A stretch of DNA of 64,000 bases from Stichopus chloronotus (lineage: Eukaryota; Echinodermata; Holothuroidea; Aspidochirotida; Stichopodidae). The position numbers were made by a program, and so were the translations under genes. Of this stretch, positions 1-14,200 are shown piece by piece. The DNA is taken from contig CM037838.1 of NCBI GenBank assembly GCA_021234535.1, positions 7,689,506 through 7,753,505 of the forward strand. The letters run 5' to 3'. A model generated the notes under the pieces. The model did no database searches and was not told the DNA's origin. It worked only from the letters and a program-made list of their open reading frames with translations. Position 1 is the stretch's first letter; every line of letters starts with the position of its first letter.

Positions 1-1004
1 CCACTTCGGTGGGAAGCGCTAGTGGGGGCCCAGAGGCCTTGCCCCCCTGCATAACTATAATTCTAGCACATTAGTGTTAACCATGGTTTCATGGGAAGGA
101 GGCACTAGTCTTTTATTAGACCGGGGGGCGCCGAAGGCGGTGAGAAAGGTTACCAACACTCTTGGTATAGTAGATATGAGTGAATTTGCTGTGTTGAGTC
201 AGGTAAGTTAGGTCATTTGTAAACAATAAAACCAGGTAAGTTTTGTGATTTGCACCCCATTTTTGCATATATGAAATATAAGGTTACCAACACTCTTGGT
301 ATAGTAGATATGGGTGCATTTGTTGTGCTGAGTCAGGTAAGTTAAGGTCATTTGTAAATAACAAAACCAGGTAAGTTTTGTGATTTCAACCCCATTTTGG
401 CATATATGAATATTCATATTCATTCCCATTGGTCTCTGATTTCAATTAACAATGATTGACTGCTATGCCTTCTATAAGAGTCTGAATTTTGTAGGGCCAT
501 CAAGAACGTTGAGACAATTTTCATATTCAAATGTATGGAGGATGAGGGCATAGTTCCCTTTCAGACTTTGTAACAGGTGATTCTTTCCCCTTACTTTCTC
601 TTTTCTGAGACACTAATGAAGGACAAAGATAGAAGACCTTGGCATTTGCCAATATAACTCAGAATTCCAGCCTTAAGTTCTCCAGCTTCTCATATCTCCC
701 CACTCTGTATAGTATCACCAGCTTCCTACTGTAGTCCATGGATGTAGTCTAGTTCCTTCAACCTGTCTTAGGATCTTTCAAACCTCTCATGTTTTTCCAG
801 CCTCTCTTCAGTAGTCTTCCCTTCTCAGCCTGGCAAGTCACCCTAATATCTCCTTTCCCTAGAGTGCTACAAAAGTCTACTGTATTTAGTTTTTTTCAGC
901 GTCACTCTACCATGTTTATCAAGTACTTTTTCCCTCTCCAGTCTTACAATGATGTCTCATTATCTATACACACATGACCTTCCAAGTGCTGTTCTTCTTT
1001 CCAG
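1..1004 (+). other. Intron upstream of first visible TGFBR3-like exon
   Basis: No coding exon is supported here. The stretch ends in a pyrimidine-rich tract and an AG at 1003-1004 that serves as the acceptor for the exon at 1005. That exon enters with two bases that finish a codon begun in an exon outside the window, so this is an intron rather than a promoter. The only structure noted is the two-copy tandem repeat at 147-412. The short open frames at 789-977 and 944-1308 look like chance frames or shadows of the exon. Confidence 0.6.
147..412. repeat. Two-copy tandem repeat, 134-bp unit
   Basis: Positions 147-280 and 281-412 are the same unit at roughly 90% identity by eye. Each copy starts at GGTTACCAACACTC and runs to CATATATGAA. 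Each copy contains two GGTAAGT strings that look like strong splice donors. It lies in the intron before the first visible TGFBR3-like exon. The family is not recognised. Confidence 0.9.
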
Positions 1005-2244
1005 ATGTCACCGATGCCCCTGCGCTGTGTGAGCTGTCCGCCTCTTCCCCTGTATTCTCTCTGTCTGCATTCAGGGTGGAGGACCAGTCCATCGTGGGTT
1101 GCGCTACTGGCAGGTATGATCTGGTGAACAGGAGACAGATCCATGTCATCGAGCTGCTTTCTCCAAAGAAGACCCTGGAGGACACTTCCAGGGTCCCGGT
1201 GGACATCATGGTTCGGAGAGGTCCAGACACCCAGGACGGCAACAGAGACACGTTACTGGTGCTCGTCGGACACCTGCCCACGTTGTGGCGGATCAGCAGT
1301 GACACCACAGAGGGCAGTCTCAGTGTAGTTGTGAGTACTAAAACCTAAGTGCACATTTAACTTCCCTGTCGGTTAGGGTTGTAACTAGGATTTACCAACT
1401 GATACTTCCCTGTGGAATATTTTTTCCATCTGTCTTATTTCTGATCATTCTTCCTTGTGTTGCTCACTAGTGGGAGACGATAGGTGCAAACAAGTGAAGC
1501 GAAAGAAAAAGTGTTTACACTGGCTCAACGCTCATGATCAGATCTCATTTTGTATCATTTCCCCTGTCAAAGGCTTTCTGAAGCAAACTGAGATCAAAGA
1601 CTTCCGGTCAATGGTCATTTCTGTCGTGAGATAGCCAAATAAGTTCTCAGCCTCCACTTACAGTATCATAGGCACTCCCAGTAATAGTTTCCAAATTATG
1701 TCATTGAACATGTCTTTTCAACCAGCTTTTCCCTTGCTCGTGACGAGCATTAGTATATGTTAATGTGGGACCTGTGCTATGGTAGGAACTTGTCAAACCA
1801 CCTTTTCGAGAAAGGGTAACAGATGATAACACTCTCACCATCAGAGCTTAGCTGGTATAAGATGGAGATGGAGGGGGGGGGGGGGGAATTAGAAAACAGA
1901 GCATAGTGAAGGAAGTAAGTGTCCTTTGTGGACACAATGTGATTTTATTTGCTTTCAGTTTTATAGACCAAATATCTGTGAAACCCCAGTTACCATGGTC
2001 ACTAATCATGATAGCTCACAATAAACTGAATTTGTATCAATATTTTATTCTTACCTTTGATAGACAAACACTCGTGCGAGGTTTGGTTCAGTCCATTTTA
2101 CAAGTTCCCATCTGGAGGTCATCCCCAGTGTGGTGGCCATGAAAAAGGGGCTCCTGGCTTGGGTGGAGGATAACTACGGACCTGTAGCATCTTTTTCCGA
2201 CATCAGGGTAGCGAACCAGTTCACGGTTTACCTCGCCGCACCTA
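1005..2244 (+). CDS. TGFBR3: TGFBR3-like orphan-domain exons
   Basis: The two exons, 1005-1330 and 2064-2244, encode about 168 residues. The first has a Cys pair (LCEL and GC) followed by IHVIELLSP. The second ends with WVEDNYGPVASF and VANQFTVYL. From memory the order resembles the second subdomain of the vertebrate betaglycan orphan region, which binds TGF-beta. The first exon enters with two bases of a split codon and leaves in phase 0. The second leaves with one base, completed by the next exon. A first orphan subdomain may be encoded upstream, or this animal may carry only one; the window cannot decide. Confidence 0.8.
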
Positions 2245-5200
2245 GTAAGTACCACAAGGACTTGTAATATGGTAGGGCATGCATTGTCAGCAGGGTTGTA
2301 GCTAGAACAATTTTAATGCCAGGCTCCAGGCGATTGAATCAGGCACGTCTGTTGATGTCCATGGGCAATGCCCTCATGTATGCACTGTTATGGCTAAGAA
2401 CTTGTAAAATCATTCCATGTCAACATAGGAGACTGCTTTTCCCATCATATTTACTATGTTTTGTGAAGTTGAGTGCCAGGTGGTAAGGAGTAAACCGTTC
2501 GCAAATGCTGGACGGACGCTTCTGGTCCCAGGCTTTGATGCTACCACAGCTTCAACCCTGGTTGGCAGAGACTTGTGGCACACTCTACCTATGCCACCAT
2601 TTTAACTCTGTGTCTCCCTACGTTATATCCTTTGTAGAGGAATGCATGTCTATCACAGTCCATGTCTTTCATTGGGAAACATCTTCTTAAAAGTCTTAAG
2701 TTGAATGAGCTAGCCTCTTCTGTTCAAGTATGAACACGGTCACAATAATTGCAGTTGTGAGGTCGTTTTACTTGAGTACTTTTGTCCGTCAAATGTTAAC
2801 GTCAAAGTGATTTAACAGGAACTGACCGTATCACAGCTCTAAGACACTAGTGAAATAATTTTGCGGAATGAAACATCCGTCATGTATTGCTTATGCTCCT
2901 TGTAAAAATGTACTCTGATGTTGCTAATGAAGTAAAATATGTAGCCTTTGACCTGCGACCATTGCATTGCATGATTCAGTTAATATTTTCACGTAGTGCT
3001 GGATTTTTTTTAGTTTTTTATTACTATTTGTTGTTGTTATGATTTTTTTCTTACCACCTAAGTCTGAATGCCATTCACATACATTCAGGTCTCATTTGAA
3101 AACTGACACAAGGCAGTTGCCCTGCTGTCATCTCCCTCGGCATTTCTATCACCATCCCTAACCTTGGAGTAACCTTACCTCTCACTTACCTGTCTCCACA
3201 TAACTTATGAATTCTAATCTTTGTTTTCAAGTATGAGATGGTAAATGTTTGCACAGTCTCTTCGGACCATCCCTAAGCCAGAATATTACCTCTAAGCTGT
3301 ACAAACATGCAAATCTATGTTGGTATGTGGTGAGAGGTAGATGTAAGCACAGACCCCCTTAGAACCATCTTAACAAGCAAATTACCTCTTTTCTTACAAA
3401 GCTGTGTTAATAAAACTAATGGGCTGTAATCTGTGTTGTATTGCGTTAGAGGTAAAAATATGCGCTGTGTAAGCTTCTAGTTTTGGCATTAAAGGAATTT
3501 GTCACTGTCATGCAAACCGGACATTTGTGGAGGAACATTTTCTCGTATTACTTCGCTGTTGTGGCCTTTAATGGAAGCTGCAAATCAACAAAGTTCACTA
3601 ATTAAGTGTGTCCCTCTTAACATTGCAGTTCCTTCTGGAATGTTGCTGGACCCTACTCCAACTTTGCCAGAAGTCATGCCCACGAGGGACTCCCCAGGGG
3701 AAGGAAGGACAGAATTGGCCCTCGGCTCAAAGCTCACCTGCCTGAAGGATCGTATACGCATGACGGTCCCCGTGGAGCTGGTTCTAAGGCACAGCCTCAC
3801 TCCGGGGATGGTAACCTGGCGTAGTGCCAGCTGTGTGAGCAGTTTCACGGAGGATGGAGGGTTGGTCTTGGAGACTAACCACAGTACCTGCGGCTCTACC
3901 GTCACTGTAACCTCCAGTTCTCTGGCCTTCACAAATGAGGTGAGTAGTGGCACCTTGGATGTCTGTAATAGAAATAAAGTGAGGTCTTTGAAATGTTGTA
4001 CGGCATAGTTCATTAATGCAGTCCAAGATGGTTGCGGTCATCGAGTTCTGCATTATTTACTTCACTCTGGGCTTAAAATGTCTTTGCACATTAAGAAGTT
4101 ACAAAACTGCTGGTAACCTTAAACCCACAATTAATGTCCATCTTAACCCAGACTGGACTTGCACCCCATTCTGAACTCTCACCCAAAAGTGCCAGTTGTG
4201 TAATGACTTCAGTTGTATAGAACTTTTTTTTCTTTTCATGTTAATGCTGTTGCGATGTGAGATTTTTGCTATCGATATCACAAGCACTTTGTAGCAAAAT
4301 GAAGACATGTCATCATAAAAATATTAGCAGTTCTATCTGAAACAAGATAATTATGACAATACAGAGGATCACGATAATGTTTTCGTTATGAAATATAAAT
4401 CAGGATTTATTCAAGAATCAAAATTCTGCTGTTCAGAATCATGCATGTTTAATGTCAGTACTTAAATGTCAGTTGACCAGGACTTTTTTTTTTCCAAATT
4501 ACAACAATTGGAGTTGAAAAGTCTGACAAAGCTCACCACAATCTAATAACTAAACATAAGTACGGAAAGTGTTGGAACAAAACCGAAATTTTACAGTGAA
4601 GTTTGTTTATTCAACTCATAAACAAAGCATTAGTCAGAGCAAGCTGAAACCTTTTTCAAATCCCTGATGCACAGCGTATGCTCTGCTGCTAGTTTTATGC
4701 GGTTGGCTCGACACACAGTGGATTGAGAGAAGTGCTAGTAGGTCAGTTACTTACGTTTCCAAACATTAGCTATGCACTTCACTGACACGTTTTTTTTTTT
4801 TAACACAAATCCTGCCATAGGGTCTATATGTACGAGTTTTGTCTCACGATGGGTACTGTTTGTATACGTAGGCTTGGCTGATACTGTACATGAGCTAACA
4901 ACGAACGTTGTAGGCCAACCCCGACCCCGAAGTACAAACAGTTTACTGATTTGTCAGAAATCAGCTTCATTTGTTTCAAATTTTGTTCACTGAGGAAAAC
5001 AGTTGTGCACGATGTTCACTTTAAGATTATTTGCCGAGTATCAAGTTTCAAAGGATGATTTTTTGTTTTCAATAGGTTTGTTACGATATCGTATAGGTCA
5101 CTTCACACAACGATATCGAGAGCAAAATCTCTTACTGACACCGTTTGCGGATATCGTAATATCGCAATACCACCATTCGATATTTTCGTTTCTAAGGATG

Positions 5201-8200
5201 TCTACGCTTTTGGATATTTTTCTTAGTGTTTTCAAAAGTCTCATTCGCAGCCTCTCATTTTCAGTATTGTTTTAAGAGACAGCTCATTTTGTTGTTCATA
5301 GAAAAAGGAAAAACACCAAGCCAGGTATGTCTCTATAATAGAGCATGCTCAAACGTTTGAATCACTTTTGCCAGATCCTTATAGCATTTCTAGCAGATTT
5401 GGGACATTTTTCAGTTAATCTGGAGCCAACAAATTCCATGTGCTATATGAAGGAGTTTCGTAAGGATTCAGGAACTGATTTTTGTGCCTTGCTCAGTTGT
5501 CACAATTTGATTAAGGACTTGAATGAAATGTGCAAGGAAGCAAACTGTCATTGTTTGACAATATTTCATCTTTTTAGGAACTTCCCACTTTACTGTTTGG
5601 TTCATTGTATTCCAAGTTCTTACGTTTTAGGAAACAATACGAGCATAATATGCAGAGTTTAAAATATGGAGGATTTCCCCTCGGAATGAGATAGACAATG
5701 GTCCATCTGTTACCTAGAATAAAATGTGCTGAGGGTTGTTCTAAGTTTGGAAGTTTTTACAAGAATATTTGGTACATGAATTTCGATGGTAACAACACAA
5801 TCAATTGCTTGAGCCTAAGTGGCAGAAGTATCGGTATTCAAAGTTATTCCAATGTGACCAGTCTCACAAAAACTGTGGAAGTCTATCTCTCGGTCAGTGC
5901 CATTGCTGAAAGGAAAGCAATCCTCTGCTGTCAAGGTTCACTTTAGGAGCTGAGAATGTGTAAAAAGAAGTGTTGAAGAAGCAGGAAATAGTTCCCAAAA
6001 TACATAAAAGGTCAAAGCAGGAATAGTTCTCAAAATACATAAAAGATCAAAGCAGGAAATAGTTCTCAAAATACATAAAAGGTCAAAGAAATAAGGAAGG
6101 CAGAAAGCAGGTGGTACTCGGGAAGTTTGCCTTTCAGTGTCCGGTGTACAAAGAACCACTGGCCATACCGTAAATAACAAGGAAGACTGCCTGCACTACA
6201 GCGGAGTTAAGGCAGTGTGACGGACCACTTGAGAGAGGTAGCTGGTAGGGTCAATAGTCAAGGGTCCTTGAATCCACTCTACTTCCAAAGTTGTATATGT
6301 TGCAATTTCAGCTGTTTCAGTTTTATTAAATTCAAAGGTCAAGTGACAGGTGCAACTGGACAATTGTTGAAAGGAGTCCCTGTGATACCAGCCTGTGTTT
6401 TGATTTGTTGCATTTGATTGCTAAAACAACTTTTTGATCCTTCATATGATGCCAGATAAAGACCAAGTTACTGATTAAGGTGCAAAGGTGAGGAGCGGGT
6501 GGGAATAGTTATTTAGGAGTTTGTAGTGACAAGTTTTTTTTCCTTTTTTGGGTTACAGATGTAGAGGGAGCCAAGGAGAACACTGTTTACTAAAGAATGG
6601 TCCTATTGTAGAAAAGAAAGTTATAAGAACAAAGCTAATGTAGTGATTGTCTCCTAAAAGGCTATTTTGCTTGCTTGTTGTGAGAAACATTTCAGGTTTA
6701 AGGGCATGTCCAATGGGGGGGGGGGGGGGCAGGACAACCATGTTACTGTAAGACTAACTTTGCACTGAAAACAGAAAAAAAAAACTCAACACAAAGGAGG
6801 TCTGTGTGCATTACTTAATCCATTCCTTGTTGTCTTCAAACCTGCAAGCTACAGTGAAATACTGTATGTGCTGGTGTCAACCAGTCCTCACATTATATCA
6901 TACATCTTTATCCCTTCTCAAGAGGTACCTGCCCTGACCATCATGGTATGTCTGGCTATCATGTCATGCTCTATCATGTAGGGAAGGAATTTTGTAGACG
7001 TCATTTTAGCACATTATGGAAATGGAGGACTAGGTGCAGGTGCATGTGCGTTCATGCATAAATAATCGACAGGTGTGTACTCCCTCACAGTTTGGAAGAC
7101 GATCAAACAACATAGTCTTGGACTTTGTGAACAGCTCATCTATCGCACGCGTGACACAGGTTGGGATGAGGGAAACCGTACAAATTTGTAGTCATTGGCA
7201 ACCAACTTTGGAATGAACTCAATAGTCTCCTCTACTTTACAATCCACAATCCATCTCAAGAGTGGCTCTATAGATTTACCTTTTGGGGACTACAAATATT
7301 AAGTTGGGTCAAAGCCTCACTCCCAGCAGGATCATCGGAGGTCGAGAAATGGAAATTTTCAAGAAACAAATACTTTTAGACACAAAGAGATTACTATAAA
7401 AGGGAAAGAGAAGAGGTAGGGGGGTTTCAATGGCTATAGATTGCCTGCACTTGAAGGGTTTGTATCTAATCTTAGGAGGAAGAGGGAAGTTGGGGATAAG
7501 ATCACCCTGTCAGTTACAAGAATGGGGTTTGCATGTGACAATCTTCATGCATATTTTCATTAAAGTTACAGGTATTTTCAAAAAGGTGTACATCCTCTTT
7601 TGAAAATGCCCATCACACGGAAGTTGCAATTTGCACAACAAACGACAAAATCCAAATCGTTGCAGTTGAACAGTTACTTGCATTCCATATATTGGCATGG
7701 ATTGTGACGATCCAGTCCTCATTTGGCACAGCTGTGGGTTGAATTTACTCTACCCATGTCTCCTCAGTTTAACGTACATGATACATACTCCACTGATGTA
7801 CCTGACACAACTTGTATAGGTTCGCCTTTCGATGTCCGCAACCCCAACAATCACTTAACTCACCTCTCCATCATTAGAGTAAGTTCGCTTCCACTTTCAG
7901 TGTGTGCTCCTACCTTGTGTGTCTTGGCACTGGAGGCTGTAATTCTGCTAAGGAATTTTACAGAATGCTGTGGACTTGATTAAAACAGATTATCAATGAA
8001 GTTAGGAGTATTCATTCCGAAGTTGTTTAATATGATATTTCTATGTCAAACAAATGCCATCACTTGTTATGCTAAACAAACTGCTTTTCTGTCACTGGTC
8101 ATGTTATTGTGTCTTGAAAGGTATCACCATGTAAGTGTCTCAATAACCGTCTTCATATTATTTTCATCTGCGATGTGATAACAAATGTCCCAGCGTTTCC

Positions 8201-11200
8201 TTTCCATGGGTGTCCTCCTTTTTTTCTCACAGGTGACGTTCCTGTCGATCGACGTGACAGAAGGCAGCGGGAATCTGCCCTCTGACGACGAGGACGAAGG
8301 CATCGTGGAAATTTTAGATCGGAAGCACGTTAGCTGCCAATACGCCATCCAGAACAAGACCAGACCGACGGAAGCTGTATCGGAGAGGCCCCTCGCTAAT
8401 AGCACCAGCCTGTATCTGGACCTCTACACTAATGAGAAGTACGAGAGGAGGGTCACGATTGATCCTTACAGGGTCGAGATCGGCGATCCTTTATTCCTGG
8501 AGATGGGAGTGACCAACGACGACAGGCTGAACATCGTCATGAAGGAGTGCTGGTTGGGTCTAGGTCAAGACCAGTCGTTTGATGGGGGTAATCTCTACAG
8601 TCTCACGATAAATGGGTGAGTCCCTGAGTCACACAAGTAAACTTCCAAGTGAATAACCTGCACATCCCGATAAAACCTGTCAGTGTTGAAAACAGCGATA
8701 AGCATTAAATGATTACAGAGCAACATATAAAAAGAAATATTTTGTTAATAAAGATGTCATTATAGGAAGGGTATGGAGCAATGGTCACTATGGTCTGGCT
8801 TCAGTGCTTGAGGGGAAGCAAAATCTGGCAGTATTGAGTTGATTGGTGATGATGATGTTTCCAAATGCTTGCCCCTCTCCTCTTGAAGTGAGCCCATTAC
8901 TTATGGCAAGATTAATTTAAATCACAGAAAGAGTAAAGAATCACCATCTTCTGAGTCGTGGTTGTGAAGATAAAGTGTAAAAAAACATAAACCACAATAA
9001 GTTTCCTCCCTTAGTTTCCATTTGTAGTTCAATGGTGAAGTAAAAAAAAAAAATTATTGTGATTTCTGATAAAAAAAAGAAAGTTACAAGGTCTAAATAA
9101 ACTTGTCCAGAACATGTCTTTATTTCTTGTCTGGTTTCATCTGGTTCAAATTTTAAGGTCTCCTGAGCTTTCTGTGTAGTTCAAATTGTAGACATTGGTC
9201 ATTTATCTTAGGATCCAATATTTTGGTAGATGTTTAGGTTAAAGGAGAATGTTCAGACATTGATGTAGATGTTCGAGAATTGCCAAATTCATTTTGGAAA
9301 CTGTGTGCGGTCATCTGGTCACCTGTTTCACCATTCTTTAAAGGTTTTGTTATTAACTGCCTCTTCAATTCTAATTTCTCAAATCCTTCATCTTTACCTT
9401 TTCAGTTGTCATTTGGATCCCACCGTGCAGTTCTTGCCCCTCACGTACCCGTCTTACAGGACTGCGACTCCTCAGGGGACGGTGAAGCAGTTCTCCTTTG
9501 ATGTTCCGTTTCTGGAGGCCAGAGAGGTGATGACTTTCTACTTGTTCTGCAGTCTCAGCGTCTGTGCGCAGATACCCATCACAAAGGAACCTGAAATTCT
9601 CCAGGTAAGAGTCAGGCCCTGTTCACCCTCCCCCCCCCCTCGCCTTCCTCTCCTAAAAGGATAAAACTGTACCTGAGAAAGTACATGAACTAGAATATAT
9701 GGTTACATAAATAACAACCAATCACTGTCCATTATTGTTCCTGTGTGGGGATTATTTTGATATGGTATAGCAGGTCCTGGTTAACGATATGATTGTAGAC
9801 TAAAAATCAGTTGGTATAGGCATGATGCGGCCCTCTTGAGGTAGTAAAGAGGTGTGCACTGTGTATTGCCTGCAGAGCATCAGAGGGCAGCAACCATGTA
9901 CAAGGTATGGGATGCACAGAAGTAAATGCTTGTAATGCATGCATGTTACACCATTGCTAGTTTCACTCACACAAGTCGTTTACATGCAAACAATGAAATG
10001 CTTGTGCAAACAATAAAATACTTAAAAAAAGCCCTGCCAAAATAAAACCTGGTCTTATTAAGCCATATCACAACTAAGTTTAACCAAGAAACCTTGTTCC
10101 GTCTTCGTGATTCACCTGAGACAACGAGCCCAATTGTGTCACAAACCTCTCAATGTGAATCAAGAGATATTGAAAAAAGTGTCTTTTGAAAACAGGAAGT
10201 GTGCTTGGTTGCTGTTTGTGACATATTATAGATAATAGAATGAAAAATGGGGAAAGTGCTGGTGGGGGGGGGTCATGAATAGAGAGAGAAATGAATAAGA
10301 TGGAGGAGAAGGCCCATAGTCTTTTCTAGGTGGTACTTTGGCTTGTGGTTTGACTCAATATGTTTTGTGGATCTGTTAAAAACTCTTCAGAGGACCCGTT
10401 CCAACCAAGAGTAAAAGTGGGAAAAAATGTTTCTCATTTGTAATTTACATCATTAGCTTTTTAACTTGTTGTTGTAAAATAGTGGCCCTTGATCTGTCAC
10501 ATAATAAGTAAGAACCAAAGATTACTTCTGCAATCATCTATCAAGGTTTGCCATTACGCTTCACCAACACTTGTCATTATCGTCACTAGGCTGCACTTGG
10601 AACTGTGTCTGACTAGCCAGATTCATGTGATTTGTGGTGAATATTACCAAGGCTCAAACAAAGTGTCCATAATTTGCTCCAAATTTGTCAGAGTTCAAAT
10701 CATTGATTGAGCAAAAGAAGGAAGATTTGATATCCACATGGACACACTGCCCATCACACCGTGAATTCACGGAGTGTAGAAGCCAAGAGCCTCACACCGG
10801 TGAGAATTCCGCTCAGTTCAGAAATGTACTCACTGCAGTGTGCTAATTGCATCATGCTTTTCACGTACCCTGTGGGAATCATCAGTCGTTCGTTCATCTC
10901 GTCCTGCCAGGTGGGGAACATGCCACATTCGATAAAATGTTAGATGTCTCCCGTGAAACAGTCTTTCTGTAGCAGTCCGTCCATGTGTTCTGTGCGGTGT
11001 TGTGACGAATGTTCTCAGAAGATGATGTCAGAGCCATCTGGTTTGTTTGATTGACTGATCAAAGGATTCCTGAGTCAGGAAGTGTCTTAATTAATTGGTG
11101 ATCAAACCATGCACATGTCACTGGCGTGGATCACCTGCTGTTTGATTAGGAGAGATGAGTTTAATGAGAAAAAAATGTTTGTGTCAAAAAGTGTTTGTAT

Positions 11201-14200
11201 CAACTGTGCAAAACTTGGATGGAAAACAGTCACAGTAGCCGGTTATAAAATGCTGGAGGGTTGTTATCCAAGACTTTGGTAAGGTGGCTTGTGAAGGATT
11301 AGAGCTACATTTGCTGTAATTAAGTTAATGAAGTTTCACATGTGATAGAACAGCATGGACCCAACATCTTCATGTTGTGTGTGCATAAGGTCTTTTTTTT
11401 TGTGAATCCAGTTGGATAATTTTAGCATCACCTGAATTGAATTTACTTGAATTTCAGATAGGGCAAAATAGAATGAAACATACATGTTGTGTACATTTGC
11501 TGTGCTTTCTTCAAGTGGGGTATAAACTTTGAGGAATGTATTTACATCATTTTAAATAAATGGTTTCAAGGAGACAAGACAATTTGTGACCCTTGCATCA
11601 AACACACTGGTTCACTAAGTTTCATTTGGCGTCACTACATCGTGTATATGTGAACTTAGTTATCACTTTCAAGTGCTCTGAATAGATATTCTGATACATC
11701 CGTCATGTGAGCAACGGGGAGGTCAGGGCCACTCACATCTTGATTCCACAGGTAGAAAGTCAGTGATTGTCTGCAGTTTGTCCCTCTATCACATTAAGAA
11801 GTCATGCATTTGTCCAAATTTTTGAGACAGACACCTTTAATTGTGCATGACAGCATCAGTCGTATTACGAGTACTGTGATTAACAATCTGCGAAGCTGCG
11901 TAGAATTACGCTGCTGTATTCCGAGATCTAGTTTTGGTCTCTGATGATGAACGAAGACCTTCAACTGCCTCTTCTCCGCCTTTTCTTGGAGCGCCGATGA
12001 GCTCCTCTAATTCTCCTCTGGCTGCTCTGCATGTCGCAGGCTAATCAGAGGATTGAGACAAATGGGAGAAAAGTTTTCGTACTTGTAAATTTGCGTTGCC
12101 AGCTTTTTACCTGCTCATGTTAAAATAATTACCATTGACCTGTCATATGATGAATGTCAAATGAACCACAGATTAGAAGGGACGAAGCAGTGTGAACAGT
12201 GTGATTAGTGGCTGTTGCTTATCTGTCTGTCAGTTGGCTAGCAGTCAAACCCATTTCGATTAGCAGATGTTCAACAGACCTTGTGCTTTGAATAAGGTGA
12301 CAATTTAACTCACTCAAATATGTGCCATCAAATTAGTAAGCTTTGACTTAAACCACAATTGGAGAGAGGATTGGACTTGTCGGGTAGGAGCGTAGAAAAT
12401 ATCGATTTACAACTATTGTGAAGCCTATATGAAATTGAATCGCAACCGAGCTGTCATTGGTCGCGAAGATGGATGTGAAAGCAGTTATTTCATTCCTTGG
12501 GTTACGACTGTGAGGACCCATTGAGGTTGTCATTACCATTCACCGTCTGCATCATCCGCTGCACCCAATCTTTTTACTCTTCCAGTGTTCGTCATTACCA
12601 GAGGAAGGATCACCTTGCTCAGAGTGGAATGAAGTGAATTTCCATCCCGAAAGGACGGTAAAAATCGGACAGTTCCGTATCAAATCTCGAGAGAGGCTGG
12701 ACATGAACCTTACAGGTTTGAATGGTTTTTCTTTCACATCGTACAGAAAACAGAATTATGCAATACCAGTCTTGAATACGGCCTTTTTTATCTAAAAATT
12801 TGAACACTAGATCTTTTTTAATTTGTCGTCGAAGCAAAGCAAAATCTGAAGTCATCATTTTCTTCTGTGTGTAGTGCTGAACTTTAACAAATGAATGCCA
12901 TTTAAAATAGTTTAGTAGTATCCATATTTCATTCAATAGAAAGAGAAGTGGGTGACACTTCGGAAGGTATCTTACCAGGTTTCCATTCAAATGCCACCTG
13001 CTGAAGTTTCCATAGAAACTGCCTCAGTTGCTGACTTAATTCCCTTTTTTTTTTCAAAATGTTCCCTTTAATCTGTAAAAACCAACATCGCTTCTGTTTG
13101 AAGTTCATCTGTAAGTTGTGTCCAAGTGGATGTTAAAAAACACTCCTTCACTGTCTCTCTCTTTCCTCCATACAATGAGCAATCAACCGTAATCAAATTT
13201 GCTATTAAAGCATATACCTTTTTTTAGATATCATGGAAGTTACAGTTGGTTATATTATTGTCCTACACTATTTCCTTTTATTCCAATACTCCATTCACTT
13301 ACTGTTTGTAAACTGGTTTATGTTGGGCCCTTTCTTGATAGAAACATATATTACTTTAATTGCAAGTTGCCCTTTGGTGATGTTTTCCATTGATGGATGG
13401 AAGCATAGAGGTATGTCAAGTATGCACAAACTGAATTCTTAAACAGAATTGATCAAAACAAAGTAAGGTGAAGGTCAAAGGAAAAGGTCAAAGAGAGGAC
13501 ATCCAGTTAGTGACAAAATTGTTAAAGCCTACAACGAAACAACAGTTAGAATTGGATTGCTTCAAGAAACTTGAAGTAAGGTACATATGCCTGGCATGCC
13601 ATTTTGTGCTGAGATGTAGATATTGCTGTTATGATGCGAAGAGAGGAAACGTTTCTTTGTACTGAAAACTTTAGTGCATTCGCAGTCTCTTAAGGGTAAC
13701 TTCATTGTATCCGAGCGGGTGCAGGACAGCCACAAATTTGCATGGTAATGAAAAGAAACTAGAACATGCTTAAAACATTGAAAGAAACGTGTACTGCATC
13801 ACTTGCATTTTAACTGTAGCTAGGAGTCAATTGTAGTGGCTACTGCTTCAATTTGTGTTGTTTCCCCAAACTCTGCTCTGCTTGATATGTGTCAAGTACC
13901 AAAATTGCTCAAACCAGTTGTAACACTGTTCTTTTTCCCCTGCAGGAAAATTTCCCTCAAGATGTGATGGAAAGGACGGTTAGTTTGTTTTCAATGAAGC
14001 TTTCTCTGTTTTTTTTTTTTTTTGATTTGTCGATTGACATTAAAACATGTTATTATTAAATCAAACTGGGATCTGAGATGACAGTCGCTGCCGAGCAAAG
14101 GCATCAATGCTTCTCTGAATAGTCAAAACTCCATCAGTCATTCCCTCGAGAGGTTTCATCTTCTCTAATTGTGTGGATTTTGCAGTGTGATAAATACAAG

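Larger units (their letters stand above)
3940..8232 (+). other. 4.3-kb TGFBR3-like intron
   Basis: Flanking codons are contiguous in the ZP-N domain, so no coding exon is missing here. The intron holds a copy of a dispersed GATATCG-type repeat near 5078-5170, a three-copy 36-bp repeat at 5981-6087 and a poly-G run near 6715-6729. Open frames here are short and without recognisable domains. Confidence 0.6.

Noticed and set aside
1..130. GC-rich stretch with CTTCGGTGGGAAGCGC and GCGCCGAAGGCGG resembling inverted ends
   Set aside because: Arms pair poorly and the left boundary is cut by the window, so no element can be defined.
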